Assembly: GCF_900167415.1 (NCBI RefSeq)
Contig: NZ_FUWU01000013.1
Location: 1 to 64,000, forward strand
Direction of reading: 5' to 3'
Length of the DNA stretch: 64,000 nucleotides
Source of the DNA: Fibrobacter intestinalis
Lineage (GTDB): Bacteria; Fibrobacterota; Fibrobacteria; Fibrobacterales; Fibrobacteraceae
This document shows, piece by piece, positions 17,986-27,285 of this stretch. How positions within the stretch are numbered: the stretch's first letter is position 1; each line of letters begins with the position of its first letter. Position numbers and translations under genes: made by a program. The notes under the pieces are model-generated. The model saw only the letters and a list, made by a program, of their open reading frames with translations. It was not told where the DNA came from and did no database searches.

Positions 17986-19113
17986 ATGAAGTCCACTCTA
18001 TTTGCAATGCTCGGCTTCTTTGCCGTTACCGCACTGGCTGCCGACAATTATACCATCCAGAAATTTTCTGGCGAAGATGTCGGAACTCCCGACCAATACA
18101 TTGACGCTGAATTCGGCGGCTCCCTTAAAATTTCCTCTACAGGAACCGTGGAAAATGTCCAGGACGGTCGCTTCTACGTCCGCCAAAAATTTGAAGACCC
18201 TTTCGGAGAATCCCCCACGACATACCAACTTTACGAAGGACGGAAAGGTTCCGAAGCGGCCAATCTCAATGAATACACGCTTCCAGCCGGCATCGCCTAC
18301 GGATTCGCCATCAAAGCAAAAGCCTATTCCAGCGAAAACGCCGATGCGAATAGCGATATCGAAAAAGTCTATTTTGACGGCAAGTCCATTTTTGCCGAAG
18401 GCGTGAGCGAAATGTATATGCATCGTGGAGTCAAAACAATCGCCCTGGTTCCCGTCAATGCCACAGAACCGGCCCCGGCAGCCCCCGTCGAAGCGGAATC
18501 CTCTTCTAGCTCCTCCGAAGAAGACACTCTCGCCGCCGCTCCTGTAGCAGAAAGTTCCTCCGCCGCCGCTGACGATGAATATTGCGATGACGACGATCCG
18601 GATTGCGAAAGCGAAGACGATTACAACTACGACGTGCAGGGCGACGTTGCCGAAACCGCTAATCAGGCAAACGACGAAGATTACGCAGCTGCTTCGGCTT
18701 CTAACGATGTCACAGACAGATTCGGCATCGCCGACGAAGTCCGCAAATGGAGCGCCTGGGGTCTGGTCGGTGTCGCGGCAGCGGGAATCGGAGTTGGCGT
18801 TTACAACCAGATGCAATACAGCGATGCGAAATCCGCCCACGACGATGTGGACGACTTGATGGACACCCACAAAAAGAATATTCAAGAGGCTTGCGGCGGG
18901 AAAAACGCCTGCTACGAATCCATGGTCTGGTACGAAACGAACGACGTCGCCTATAAAAATGGAACATCTACGGAGCATTCCGCCCTCTACCTGCTGAATA
19001 CCAAAAACAAGAAGAACAAAGATGCGATGGATTCCTATTCGATGGCTCGCAATATCTGGTTCGGCATCGCCGCGCTTTCCATCGGCGGCTCCATCGTCCT
19101 CTTCACCTGGTAA
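17986..19113 (+). CDS. Secreted protein with acidic/serine linker and C-terminal membrane helices
   Basis: 375 aa. Signal peptide residues 1-18 (LFAMLGFFAVTALAA). An N-terminal domain of about 150 residues looks beta-rich and contains PEGA-like text (FDGKSIFAEGVSEMYMHRGVKTIALVPV). Residues 160-240 are a Ser/Glu/Asp linker (ESSSSSSEED, DDDDPDCESEDD), typical of Fibrobacter envelope proteins. Two hydrophobic segments follow (WGLVGVAAAGIGVGVY and NIWFGIAALSIGGSIVLFTW at the very end). Family not identified. Its stop overlaps the folB start (TAATG). A TATATTTA -7 element lies at 17950-17957. Confidence 0.75.
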   Translation: MKSTLFAMLGFFAVTALAADNYTIQKFSGEDVGTPDQYIDAEFGGSLKISSTGTVENVQDGRFYVRQKFEDPFGESPTTYQLYEGRKGSEAANLNEYTLPAGIAYGFAIKAKAYSSENADANSDIEKVYFDGKSIFAEGVSEMYMHRGVKTIALVPVNATEPAPAAPVEAESSSSSSEEDTLAAAPVAESSSAAADDEYCDDDDPDCESEDDYNYDVQGDVAETANQANDEDYAAASASNDVTDRFGIADEVRKWSAWGLVGVAAAGIGVGVYNQMQYSDAKSAHDDVDDLMDTHKKNIQEACGGKNACYESMVWYETNDVAYKNGTSTEHSALYLLNTKNKKNKDAMDSYSMARNIWFGIAALSIGGSIVLFTW

Positions 19114-19475
19114 TGGAACTCGGAAAAATAACCGTTCAAAATCTGGGCTTTGAGACAGTTCTCGGAGCCCTTCCTTTTGAACGCCAAAAACCCCAGCCGA
19201 TTCAACTCCATTTTTCTTTGTGGCTGGATTTCAAAAGCGTCGCAACAAACGACGCGCTGGATGATACCGTCGATTACGCCGAACTCGCTGAAAAAGTAAA
19301 GAGCTTTATCCAGGAATCCAAATTCCAATTGATAGAGACTCTGGTTTTTCGGACAGCAAAATTTCTGCTAACCCAATCCCCCCGCATCCAAGCCGCCTGG
19401 GTTCATGTAGAAAAACCCGAGGCCCTCCCCGGAAAAGCAATTTCTGCAGCTGAGATAAAATTGGAAAGAGACTAA
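19113..19475 (+). CDS. folB: Dihydroneopterin aldolase
   Basis: 120 aa, usual length. It splits 7,8-dihydroneopterin to 6-hydroxymethyl-dihydropterin and glycolaldehyde in folate synthesis. KITVQNLGFETVLGALPFERQKPQP matches the family start (with GALPFER for the usual G-x-x-x-xER), then DTVDYAELAEKV and the Glu-containing LIETLVFRTAKFLL, and VHVEKPEALPGKA (K-P-x-A/a-x-x) near the end. It is translationally coupled to the preceding gene and converges on comM with a four-base overlap. Confidence 0.9.
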   Translation: MELGKITVQNLGFETVLGALPFERQKPQPIQLHFSLWLDFKSVATNDALDDTVDYAELAEKVKSFIQESKFQLIETLVFRTAKFLLTQSPRIQAAWVHVEKPEALPGKAISAAEIKLERD

Positions 19476-21034
19476 CCGGCAAGGTCGGCAAAAGCCCGAT
19501 AACGCAAAGCCTCTGCGACATCCGGACATTCAATAGAAGAATCCTTGATGCCAGAAATTCCATATTGCGCAGCCCGCAAATCGGCAATTGTCCGTGCCAC
19601 TTTCAACATCCGATAATAACCCCGAGCACTTAATCGCATTTTTTCCGCTGCGGATACGGCAAAATGTTCCGTAGAAACATCCATCCGAGCAAAAATTTTC
19701 GTTTCTTCACTAGACATTTCGGCATTGGAACGACTGGAACTTTTTGCAAATCGCAAACGTTGCCCATTTCTAGCGGCAATTACCCTTTCCCTAATAGTTG
19801 CCGAAGATTCCCCGTGCGCATTTTGCATAAGGCTTTGCGGATCCGTAGAAGGTACGGCGACCTGAATGTCAATCCGATCGAGCATCGGACCCGAAACACG
19901 CTGACGGTAACGGCGAACGGCATCCGGCAGACAAGTGCAACCTCTTCTGGCATCCATCGAATACCCGCAGGGACAAGGATTCATCGCCGCGCCCATCATA
20001 AATCGGGCAGGCCATGTCACCGTGCCACAAGCCCGGCTGACACGAATAATTCCCTCTTCCATCGGTTCCCGCAAGGCTTCTAAAACGTTCCGGTTGAACT
20101 CGGGCAATTCATCTAAAAATAAAACACCGTTATGCGCCAAACTTGCCTCGCCCGGACGTAAATGAGGCCCCCCGCCAACCAAAGCGACCATGGAAGAAGA
20201 ATGGTGCGGCGAACGAAAAGGCCGGCGATTTAAAAATGTTTCCGCTCCCAAATCTCCCAAAATGCGAATAGACGAATAGATTTGCGTACATTCCAAGATT
20301 TCTTCGTCGGTCATCGGCGGTAAAATTCCGGGAAGGCAGCGGGCACTGAAAGTTTTCCCGGAACCGGGAGAACCGACGAGCAAGAAGTTATGCGCCCCTG
20401 CCGCCGCAATTTCTAGCGCCCGCTTCACCCCCTCCATCCCCACAACCGAACGAAAATTCGGCAAAGACGATTCCGTATTCCCATCCTTCCGAAAAATACC
20501 CGGCGATCGAAGCGCCTTCCTTTCGGAACCCGGAGAAATCGCTTCGATACATTCCGAAAGAGTTGAAACCCCTATCACCGAGAGCCCTTCAACAAGACTG
20601 GCTTCCGCTACATTTTCTTTGGGTACCACAAAAACATCATTCTTTTTAGAAAGGCTCATCGCCACAGAAAGAACGCCGCGAATCGCTTTTACTTTTCCAT
20701 CCAGCGAAAGTTCTCCCATAAAGACAAATTTTTCCGGGGATTCCACCTGAATTTCTTCGTTGGCAATCAGCATTCCAATCGCCAGTGGCAAGTCCAAAGA
20801 CGTTCCCTCTTTTTTTAAATCGGCAGGCGACAAGTTCACGGTCATGCGACTTCCACTCGCCGCATAACCGGAACTTCGAATACTGGAAACAACGCGTTCC
20901 CTGGATTCGCGAACCGCATTGTCCGGCAAGCCGACCAATGTGAATCCGGGAAGCCCCGCTGAGGAATCCACTTCGACATGAACTGGAATAGCTTTAATTC
21001 CCAAAAGGCAACTGGTGCGAATTCTCTGGAACAC
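19472..21034 (-). CDS. comM: ComM/YifB-family AAA+ helicase, Mg-chelatase-like
   Basis: 520 aa from a GTG at 21034 (protein begins VFQRIRTSCLLGI, the usual family start); an ATG at 21055 would overlap spoVG. It has the N-terminal ChlI-like lon-protease fold, then the AAA+ domain with Walker A GSPGSGKT and Walker B VLFLDELPEF, a PCPCGY zinc-like motif, and the Mg_chelatase_C end. ComM is a hexameric branch-migration helicase that extends homologous recombination tracts in natural transformation. The gene sits directly after spoVG on the same strand. Confidence 0.93.
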   Translation of the reverse strand: MFQRIRTSCLLGIKAIPVHVEVDSSAGLPGFTLVGLPDNAVRESRERVVSSIRSSGYAASGSRMTVNLSPADLKKEGTSLDLPLAIGMLIANEEIQVESPEKFVFMGELSLDGKVKAIRGVLSVAMSLSKKNDVFVVPKENVAEASLVEGLSVIGVSTLSECIEAISPGSERKALRSPGIFRKDGNTESSLPNFRSVVGMEGVKRALEIAAAGAHNFLLVGSPGSGKTFSARCLPGILPPMTDEEILECTQIYSSIRILGDLGAETFLNRRPFRSPHHSSSMVALVGGGPHLRPGEASLAHNGVLFLDELPEFNRNVLEALREPMEEGIIRVSRACGTVTWPARFMMGAAMNPCPCGYSMDARRGCTCLPDAVRRYRQRVSGPMLDRIDIQVAVPSTDPQSLMQNAHGESSATIRERVIAARNGQRLRFAKSSSRSNAEMSSEETKIFARMDVSTEHFAVSAAEKMRLSARGYYRMLKVARTIADLRAAQYGISGIKDSSIECPDVAEALRYRAFADLAG

Positions 21035-21044
21035 GTTACATTTC

Positions 21045-21392
21045 CTATGCGGCAATCATTTCCTGATATTTTTCCAAAACACAATTTTCAATGTGCTGCC
21101 GACATTCCCGCGTTATCGGGAAAAAAATGCTGCGGTATTCTTCCCCTTTATAGAACGGGTCAAAAGGATAACTGACAAACAGGCCGTTTTCGCCATCCAT
21201 CACGCGAAGTCCCGTCAGCTGCATTTGATCGTTCAAAACCACTTTGGCAAGAGCCTTGACGTGTCCCATATTCGCTCCATCCTTAAAAGGAAAGACTCGA
21301 ACATTGGTCACCACAAGGCAATCGTATTCCGACGCTTTGGGGGCGGCATTGTTTTTTTCTTTTTCGGTAGAAACCGTCTTTTTCATTGGCAT
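21045..21392 (-). CDS. spoVG: SpoVG-family protein
   Basis: 115 aa from the ATG at 21392, preceded by AAGGAGCG; an earlier in-frame ATG at 21470 has no ribosome site. VTNVRVFPF ... GHVKALAKVVLNDQMQLTGLRVMDG ... GLFVSYP ... REC is the SpoVG core, known as a small site-specific nucleic-acid-binding regulator in Firmicutes and spirochaetes. Here the role is probably gene regulation by DNA or RNA binding. The N-terminal 25 residues are a lysine-rich extension. It is followed by comM, 10 bases after its stop. Confidence 0.88.
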   Translation of the reverse strand: MPMKKTVSTEKEKNNAAPKASEYDCLVVTNVRVFPFKDGANMGHVKALAKVVLNDQMQLTGLRVMDGENGLFVSYPFDPFYKGEEYRSIFFPITRECRQHIENCVLEKYQEMIAA

Positions 21393-21458
21393 TTTACGCT
21401 CCTTATCATAACCCCAACATCGGGGCAGTAGCACAAATGCAAAATGCGTGCCAAAAAG

Positions 21459-21495
21459 AAAACGGCCCATTTTGCCAAAAAATGAGCCGTTTTTA
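21459..21495 (-). terminator. Rho-independent terminator of pilT-pilC
   Basis: On the minus strand AAAACGGCTCATTTTTT pairs with AAAATGGGCCGTTTT, followed by CTTTTT. It lies about 40 bases after the pilC stop and also reads as an A/T-flanked stem on the plus strand. Confidence 0.75.
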
Positions 21496-21535
21496 CAACA
21501 GGAGAAATGATTAAACGGAAAACGCTAGCGATTAA

Positions 21536-22738
21536 TCAGCCTTTGATCGCATCGGACATGCTGAACATCGGCATATACATCGCAATCATCAGGAAGCCGA
21601 CCGCACCGCCGAGAACCACCATGATAAGCGGTTCCATCATAGATGTCAGAGCGTCGATCGCCGCATCCACTTCTTCGTCATAGAAATCCGCGACTTTCAA
21701 AAGCATCGCCCCAAGCTGGCCGGTTTTTTCACCGACGCCCACCATCTGGATGACCATCGCCGGGAAAATGCCCACGTCCTTCATCGGTTCCACAATGCTT
21801 TTACCGCCCGCAAGCCCCACTGCAATTTTCATGATCGCCGCTTCGACAACCGAATTTCCCGAAGTCTTTGCCGTCACCTGCAACGCTTCCGTTACCGAGA
21901 CGCCCGCATTCAAAAGCGTTCCCAAGGTCCGACTAAAACGGGCAACGGCACTCTTGATTTGCAAATCGCCCACCTTTGGCACTTTCAGCAAAAATCGATC
22001 AAAGGCAAAATGAAGCTTGGGAACTTTCATCACGATTTTAAACGCCACAATAATGGCCACGGCTCCCAAAATCCAGAACGCCGCATAATCGCGAATAATG
22101 TCGGAAAGATCCATGACAAACTGCGTCGGCCACGGCAACTCTCCGCCGAGTTCCGTAAAAGAAGCGGCAAAGGTCGGCACCACAAAGGAGAGCATGAGAA
22201 TCACCACGACCACGGCGACGACCGCGACCATCACCGGATAAGTCAAAGCCTTTTTCACTTTGCGCACCAGACGTTCGTTCGCTTCCTGATAGTCCGCAAG
22301 ACGCAACAAAATGCCATCGAGAATACCACCCGCTTCACCTGCTGCAACCATGTTGCAATACAATTTGTCAAAGACCTTCGGATGCTGGGTCAGCGCATCG
22401 GCCAAACTGGAACCGCCACTGATAGACATGGTGAGCTTATGCACGACATCCCTCATCGCCGGATTATCCATCTGCTCTTCGAGAATCGTCAAGCACTGGA
22501 GCATGGGAAGACCCGCCGAAGTCATCGAGCTGAACATTCGGGTAAAGCGGGAAATGTCCTTGGATTTAATGCCGGAGCCGATTTGGATTTTAATTTCCAT
22601 CGGTTTGCGTTTGACGCTTTCGACCACCAAGTGCTTTCGGCGAAGCAGGGATTCCGCTTCATTTTTGTCCTTGGCTTCAATTTCCCCGTTGAACTGGTTT
22701 CCCTGGGTATTCTGCGCCTTGTATAAAAAGACCGGCAT
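21536..22738 (-). CDS. pilC: Type IV pilus inner-membrane platform protein PilC
   Basis: 400 aa, standard length for GspF/PilC. Two GspF cytoplasmic domains (start at MFSSMTSAGLPMLQCL and FSRTLGTLLNAGVSVTEAL), each followed by hydrophobic helices (VMVAVVAVVVVILMLSFVVP and LIMVVLGGAVGFLMIAMYMP). It carries the N-terminal ARC-like FLYKAQNTQGNQFNGEIEA. It anchors the pilus assembly and retraction ATPases at the inner membrane. Three bases separate it from pilT upstream, so the two are one operon; pilin and PilB genes are not in this window. Confidence 0.95.
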   Translation of the reverse strand: MPVFLYKAQNTQGNQFNGEIEAKDKNEAESLLRRKHLVVESVKRKPMEIKIQIGSGIKSKDISRFTRMFSSMTSAGLPMLQCLTILEEQMDNPAMRDVVHKLTMSISGGSSLADALTQHPKVFDKLYCNMVAAGEAGGILDGILLRLADYQEANERLVRKVKKALTYPVMVAVVAVVVVILMLSFVVPTFAASFTELGGELPWPTQFVMDLSDIIRDYAAFWILGAVAIIVAFKIVMKVPKLHFAFDRFLLKVPKVGDLQIKSAVARFSRTLGTLLNAGVSVTEALQVTAKTSGNSVVEAAIMKIAVGLAGGKSIVEPMKDVGIFPAMVIQMVGVGEKTGQLGAMLLKVADFYDEEVDAAIDALTSMMEPLIMVVLGGAVGFLMIAMYMPMFSMSDAIKG

Positions 22739-22741
22739 GGA

Positions 22742-23809
22742 TTAGACTCCTATTTTTTCAAGCTCTTTTTCGAGCTGGTTCGGATCCGGAGATTTGGCAA
22801 GAGCTTCAAAATGTTCGAGTTTTCCTTGACGGACCAATTCCGCAAGACGCATATTCATCGTGTTCATGCCGAACTTCTGGCCGATTTCAATCATCGATCC
22901 GATCTGGTGCGATTTATTGTCGCGGATAAGCGCGCGAATGGCTGGCGTCACATTCATCACTTCGTAGCACATCACACGACCCCCGCCAATTTTGGGAAGA
23001 AGCATCTGGCAGACGACGCCTTGCAGCACAAAGGAAAGCTGCGTCCGAACGGTCTGCTGTTCCCCTTGCGGAAAGGCGTCCACGATACGGTTAATGGTCT
23101 GCACCGCCGAATTGGTATGGAGAGTCGCCAATGTCAAGTGGCCCGTTTCGGCAATCGTCAATGCCGCCCGGATGGTTTCCAAATCGCGCATTTCGCCGAT
23201 GAGAACAATATCCGGATCCTGACGGAGAGCCATTTTCAAAGCCTGCGAAAAACTGTTCGTATCGTTGCCGACTTCGCGCTGATTCACCATGCAATTCTGG
23301 TGCTTGTGCAAAAATTCAATCGGGTCTTCAATCGTCAAAATATGCTCGTGCCGTTCCTTGTTGATTTTGTCAATCATCGCAGCAAGAGTCGTCGATTTAC
23401 CGCTACCCGTAGATCCCGTCACCAGAACGAGTCCCGAAGGACGGGTCGTAAACTCGGCAATGATCGGCGGCAAATCCAAATCCTTAAAAGTCTTGATTTC
23501 CAGAGGAATAATACGAAGGGCCAGAGCGACACAACCGCGCTGCAGATAGGCGTTCGCCCGGAAGCGGGCAAGATTCGCAATGCCAAATGAAAAATCGCAT
23601 TCCTTGTTCTGTTCAAACGCTTTTTTTTGGAGTTCGTTCATCAGACTGTAAGTCATGCGCATCGTCTCGTCCGGTTTCAGGGTTTCCGTTCCCATCGGAG
23701 CAAGCTTTCCCGCCAAGCGGAGCATCGGAGGAATTCCCGCCGTAATGTGCAAGTCCGAAGCACCGCGTTTCACCATTTCAGAAAGAAGATCTTGAATATT
23801 GTAAGCCAT
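22742..23809 (-). CDS. pilT: Twitching motility retraction ATPase PilT
   Basis: 355 aa from the ATG at 23809 (MAYNIQDLLSEMV, the usual family start); an earlier ATG adds only ten residues. It has Walker A GSTGSGKST, the Asp box TIEDPIEF, Walker B (PDIVLIGEMRD), the His box TGHLTLATLHT, and AIRALIRDNKSHQI as the C-terminal AIRNLIRE-type retraction motif. It hydrolyses ATP to depolymerise type IV pili for twitching and DNA uptake, which fits nearby comM. Confidence 0.96.
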   Translation of the reverse strand: MAYNIQDLLSEMVKRGASDLHITAGIPPMLRLAGKLAPMGTETLKPDETMRMTYSLMNELQKKAFEQNKECDFSFGIANLARFRANAYLQRGCVALALRIIPLEIKTFKDLDLPPIIAEFTTRPSGLVLVTGSTGSGKSTTLAAMIDKINKERHEHILTIEDPIEFLHKHQNCMVNQREVGNDTNSFSQALKMALRQDPDIVLIGEMRDLETIRAALTIAETGHLTLATLHTNSAVQTINRIVDAFPQGEQQTVRTQLSFVLQGVVCQMLLPKIGGGRVMCYEVMNVTPAIRALIRDNKSHQIGSMIEIGQKFGMNTMNMRLAELVRQGKLEHFEALAKSPDPNQLEKELEKIGV

Positions 23810-23838
23810 GTTTTGAATATAACTAAATTGTTTATACA

Positions 23839-24315
23839 ATGCTCAACTTTCAAAAAATCCTTTTAGGCGCATCCCTCATTTCGGCGCTTTTCTGTGCGGC
23901 TTGCAGCGACGCCGCCTACGACCGCATTCCGGAGAAAATCGAAGGCTACGATGGCGTGACCCTTTTCGTTTTTCATACGTCCTGGTGCGGCTACTGCAAC
24001 ATGGAATTGCCGACTCTCAAGCAGATTTACGCCGACTATTCCCCATGCGGGCTTCACGTCATCGGCATCAACGAGGACGACGACGAAAAGACGATGCGGG
24101 AATTTGTAAAAGCCAAGCAGATTCCTTATCCGGTCGAATACTGGAATTTTCAGCTGATGAAGAAATTCGGGCACCCGAGGGCCATCCCCACCCATTTTTT
24201 AATCGACAGCAGCGGAAGCATTAAACTGCGAGAAGTCGGCCCTCTGAATGACGAAATCGTCCGAAGCCAAATCGAACGGGCCTTAGGCGACGCCGCTAAG
24301 AATTGTCGTCCATAA
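23839..24315 (+). CDS. TlpA-like thiol-disulfide lipoprotein
   Basis: 158 aa. Lipoprotein signal peptide with lipobox SALFCAAC (lipidated Cys about residue 22). The thioredoxin-fold domain has the active site SWCGYC, then LHVIGINEDDDEKTMREFVKAKQIPYPV and the cis-Pro loop RAIPTHFLID, characteristic of TlpA/ResA-type periplasmic thiol oxidoreductases. It probably reduces disulfides of envelope proteins or apocytochromes. It is divergent from pilT and overlaps the convergent epmA end by 20 bases. Confidence 0.88.
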   Translation: MLNFQKILLGASLISALFCAACSDAAYDRIPEKIEGYDGVTLFVFHTSWCGYCNMELPTLKQIYADYSPCGLHVIGINEDDDEKTMREFVKAKQIPYPVEYWNFQLMKKFGHPRAIPTHFLIDSSGSIKLREVGPLNDEIVRSQIERALGDAAKNCRP

Positions 24316-25279
24316 ACAAAACGACGTCCTCGATTTTCGATTTTCCCAGAGCGAGCATAAACAAGCGATCCAACCCCATAGCGACGCCCGAAGCCGCAGG
24401 CATTCCATAGTCCAACGCGGCAAGGAAACGTTCATCCATGGTCGGCACAGGCTTATTCTGCGCTTTGCGCCATGCGATGTCGGCTTCAAAACGACGACGC
24501 TGTTCCGCCGCATCGGTCAATTCTTCGTAACCGTTGCAAAGCTCCATATTCCGGATATAAAGTTCAAAGCGTTTGGCCACCCGATCGCCCTTCGCATTCA
24601 CGTATGTCTGCGCCAAAGCCGCACAGCTTTCCGGATAATCCATTAAAAATTGCGGGGACTCCTTTCCCAAATGCGATTCCACCAGCGTCACCATCAGATA
24701 GTCCCACCAGTCTTCGCGCGTAAACGAATCGGAACCTTCCACATCGGGCACGTCGTTTTTTTTCAAAGCAAGTCTAAAATCGTCAGGGCTTCCCGTGAAC
24801 GGATCCACCTGCGCATACCGCAAATAGGCTTCCCGAAAAGTCAAGCGTTCCGCTTTTACCGAATCGCCCAAAATTTCCGAAGCCAGATCTTCGACTTCGC
24901 ACATCAATTCCTCGTAAGGCATTCCGACGCGATACCATTCCACCAGTTCAAATTCCGAATTGTGCTTGCGCCCGACTTCGTCTTGACGGAATGCGTGCGC
25001 GATTTCAAAAATATCGCCGAAACCTGCCGCCAGAAGCCGCTTCAGATGAAATTCCGGACTCGTCATCAAATAACGCGCCGGTTTGCCGACCGTTTCAAAA
25101 TAATCCAGATGCGCATCGGTTCCGCTCGCCCGCGAAAGCACAGGAGTCGAAACTTCCATCACGCCACGCGCTTTAAAAAAGGCACGAACTTTTTCGGTCA
25201 AAGCCAGCCGAGCTTTCCACGTTTCCAAAGAGCAATTCGGTTCAAAACGCACCGCACGCACTTGATTTTCGGATGACAA
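24296..25279 (-). CDS. epmA: Elongation factor P lysine ligase (EpmA/GenX)
   Basis: 327 aa if started at the TTG at 25279, matching the 325-aa length of the E. coli enzyme; the frame stays open upstream, but there it overlaps the FISUMP gene. It is a truncated class II lysyl-tRNA synthetase core without the anticodon domain: FFKARGVMEVSTPVLSRASGTDAHL (motif 1), FEIAHAFRQDEVGRKHNSEFELVEWYR (motif 2), GMPAASGVAMGLDRLFML (motif 3). It should attach (R)-beta-lysine or lysine to a lysine of EF-P. AAGGA lies just before the TTG. Confidence 0.88.
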   Translation of the reverse strand: MSSENQVRAVRFEPNCSLETWKARLALTEKVRAFFKARGVMEVSTPVLSRASGTDAHLDYFETVGKPARYLMTSPEFHLKRLLAAGFGDIFEIAHAFRQDEVGRKHNSEFELVEWYRVGMPYEELMCEVEDLASEILGDSVKAERLTFREAYLRYAQVDPFTGSPDDFRLALKKNDVPDVEGSDSFTREDWWDYLMVTLVESHLGKESPQFLMDYPESCAALAQTYVNAKGDRVAKRFELYIRNMELCNGYEELTDAAEQRRRFEADIAWRKAQNKPVPTMDERFLAALDYGMPAASGVAMGLDRLFMLALGKSKIEDVVLFMDDNS

Positions 25280-25281
25280 AA

Positions 25282-26394
25282 TCAATCCTTCACGCAGCGG
25301 ACGGAAAGCCCAAAACGCTTGTCCACGGAAGCCTTGTCCAACGCCGTCGCATCCGAGAAAAGATTGCGCACATATCCTCGGGAAGCATCTTCTTCGGTCG
25401 CTGTCCAGAAATAAGTTCCCTCGCCAGCCAAAGCGCAAATGCCATTCTGATTGAAGTAGCCGCCAAATTCCACAGTAACAGCAAAATCCGCCGCATCCAA
25501 TGGAGAAAGCGCATCAAAGTCTTCGTCCGTTGCCGCATGGAAACCCTCTGGGCAAGCGTTTTGCGCAGCAGCAAATGTATAAAGGCGGCCATACTTTTCG
25601 CAATTCAACGAATCCCCGTCGTAACACGCCGAAGAATCCGGGATGTCAAAATTCGCATTGTCAATGGTCCAGATTTTTTCCCCGAAACGTTCTACACGGT
25701 AGGAACGATTGTCCCGCGAATCCACGATGTTTCCAATTACCGGGCAGCGAACCGGAGCATTCAGAGAATCCAAGCGGGCGTTCAAAGAATCGCCATAGGC
25801 TGCGCAAAAATGGAATTTTCTGCGGGCACTGATAAAATCGGAAGGGTCTGCGGCAAGCAAGAAAGCCTGCGCCGAATCGATACTCGGAATCACCGAGTCG
25901 CCAATGGCGAGAAGCCAATTTTTAGCCAGAGAGAACGGAGAATTCCAAAACACATCCGTCGAAAGGGAGTCGATAAAATTTTTCATCGGCGACGGCGTGG
26001 GAAGGCTGATTTTTTTCGATACCAGCTTCTGCGGACGTTCTGCGCAGGCTGCGGAATCCGGAGCGTCGCTCCGCAAAAAAGAGGAATCCGTACGAGCGAC
26101 ACAAGCTTCAATGCAAGCTTCCGATTCTTTCTTTTTGCAATTTTCCCAGACAAGAGTATCGACCTTGACCATGACGGGCTTCATCATCTTCTTGTTTTTG
26201 CGCACAACGGCAAGGGTTTTGCCGTAAAGCTGGATGGCGGAAGTATCCCCCGCGCGGCCTTGCTCCGCAAGCTGAAGCAACGATTCCGAGCAAGATTTTT
26301 CTCCATTTGATTTAGAACAGGCTTTAGAAACTTTGGGGGCGGCGGCACTCACAACGCCCGCGAAAAAAAGAAGTAAGAATAGCGATTTTTTCAT
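25282..26394 (-). CDS. Secreted protein with Fibrobacter major paralogous (FISUMP) domain
   Basis: 370 aa from the ATG at 26394. Signal peptide residues 1-18 (SLFLLLFFAGVVSAAA). The first 200 residues contain small repeat-like helical segments with cysteines. The C-terminal 145 residues begin IGNIVDSRDNRSYRVERFGEKIW and include GRLYTFAAAQNACPEGFHAATDEDFDAL, FWTATEE and FGLSVRCVKD, the signature of the paralogous domain found in dozens of Fibrobacter secreted proteins. The domain's function is unknown and it is thought to act extracellularly. This gene is the best taxonomic marker in the window. Its TGA overlaps a possible TTG of epmA. Confidence 0.9.
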   Translation of the reverse strand: MKKSLFLLLFFAGVVSAAAPKVSKACSKSNGEKSCSESLLQLAEQGRAGDTSAIQLYGKTLAVVRKNKKMMKPVMVKVDTLVWENCKKKESEACIEACVARTDSSFLRSDAPDSAACAERPQKLVSKKISLPTPSPMKNFIDSLSTDVFWNSPFSLAKNWLLAIGDSVIPSIDSAQAFLLAADPSDFISARRKFHFCAAYGDSLNARLDSLNAPVRCPVIGNIVDSRDNRSYRVERFGEKIWTIDNANFDIPDSSACYDGDSLNCEKYGRLYTFAAAQNACPEGFHAATDEDFDALSPLDAADFAVTVEFGGYFNQNGICALAGEGTYFWTATEEDASRGYVRNLFSDATALDKASVDKRFGLSVRCVKD

Positions 26395-26400
26395 GCGCAC

Positions 26401-27285
26401 AATATAAAAATTTGGGACTTATATAAAATTCCACCCGATTTATTTGTTAAGGATTAGCGACTGGTGCCCTTCGACAGGCTCAGGGACCGTTTGGGAGTAT
26501 AGGAGAAACGGCATCCAGCCGTTTCTTTCTCGTTTTCGGGGGAAAGCCTGTTTCAGCGCAAAGTCGGCCTTCGTCAAATGAATCGCAAGTAGTCATAGTA
26601 CGTCATTGCGAACAAGCCGAAGCAATCTTGGCTGGCATCTCGTCATTGCGAGGCGCGATAGCGCCGTGGCAATCTGTGCGGGTTTCCCGTCATTGCGAGC
26701 CACGATAGCGGCCCATGAGCCTTGGAAGCTCTGCTTCCTTTAGGCGAATTGTCCCTTCCAGGGATACTTCAACTACGGAATCGGAGATCCCTAATTTCAG
26801 GGATACAAAGCCGAAGCAATCCTTGCTGGCACCTCGTCATTGCGAGGCGCGATAGCGCCGTGGCAATCTGTGCGGGTTTCCCGTCATTGCGAGCCACGAT
26901 AGCGGCCCATGAGCCTTGGAAGCTCTGCTTCCTTTAGGCGAATTGTCCCTTCCAGGGATACTTCAACTACGGAATCGGAGATCCCTAATTTCAGGGATAC
27001 AAAGCCGAAGCAATCCTTGCTGGCACCTCGTCATTGCGAGCAAGGCGAAGCAATCTTGTCAACAGGAAAAAAGATTGCCACACCCCCTTGGGGTTCGCAA
27101 TGACGACTGCAGCCGTTTTCACGTACACACGAGCCGAAACTTCCTGCGGCGACAAATTTTCACGTGAAAACGTGCAAAAACCGGTTTGCTTCGACTTTCG
27201 CCCTTCGATAACCGGTCCATGAGCGGCAGGCCTTCCGAACGGTAAGGGATTCGTGGTTAGAGGTTAAATTTTCTATTTTCTGCGC
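26401..27285. other. Repeat-filled spacer
   Basis: No gene. From left: a GGGACTTATATA..TTCCACCCGATTT segment also seen at about 4195, a CCTTCGACAGGCTCAGG repeat at 26468, several CGTCATTGCGAG repeats, the 194-bp tandem duplication, and further CATTGCGAG copies to 27105. The short frames in it are translations of repeats. Confidence 0.8.
26641..27028. repeat. 194-bp tandem duplication of a composite repeat
   Basis: Units 26641-26834 and 26835-27028 read identically by eye. Each holds two CGTCATTGCGAG half-elements with GGCGCGATAGCGCC, then a reverse copy of the ACAATTCG..CTCATGGG hairpin repeat and the TCCCTGGAAGGGA and GGGATCTCCGATTCC stems. A third partial unit starts at 27029. Confidence 0.85.

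Noticed and set aside
26722-27222. Small proteins (MEALLPLGELSLPGILQLRNRR type)
   Set aside because: These are translations of the tandem repeats, identical in each unit, without start signals.
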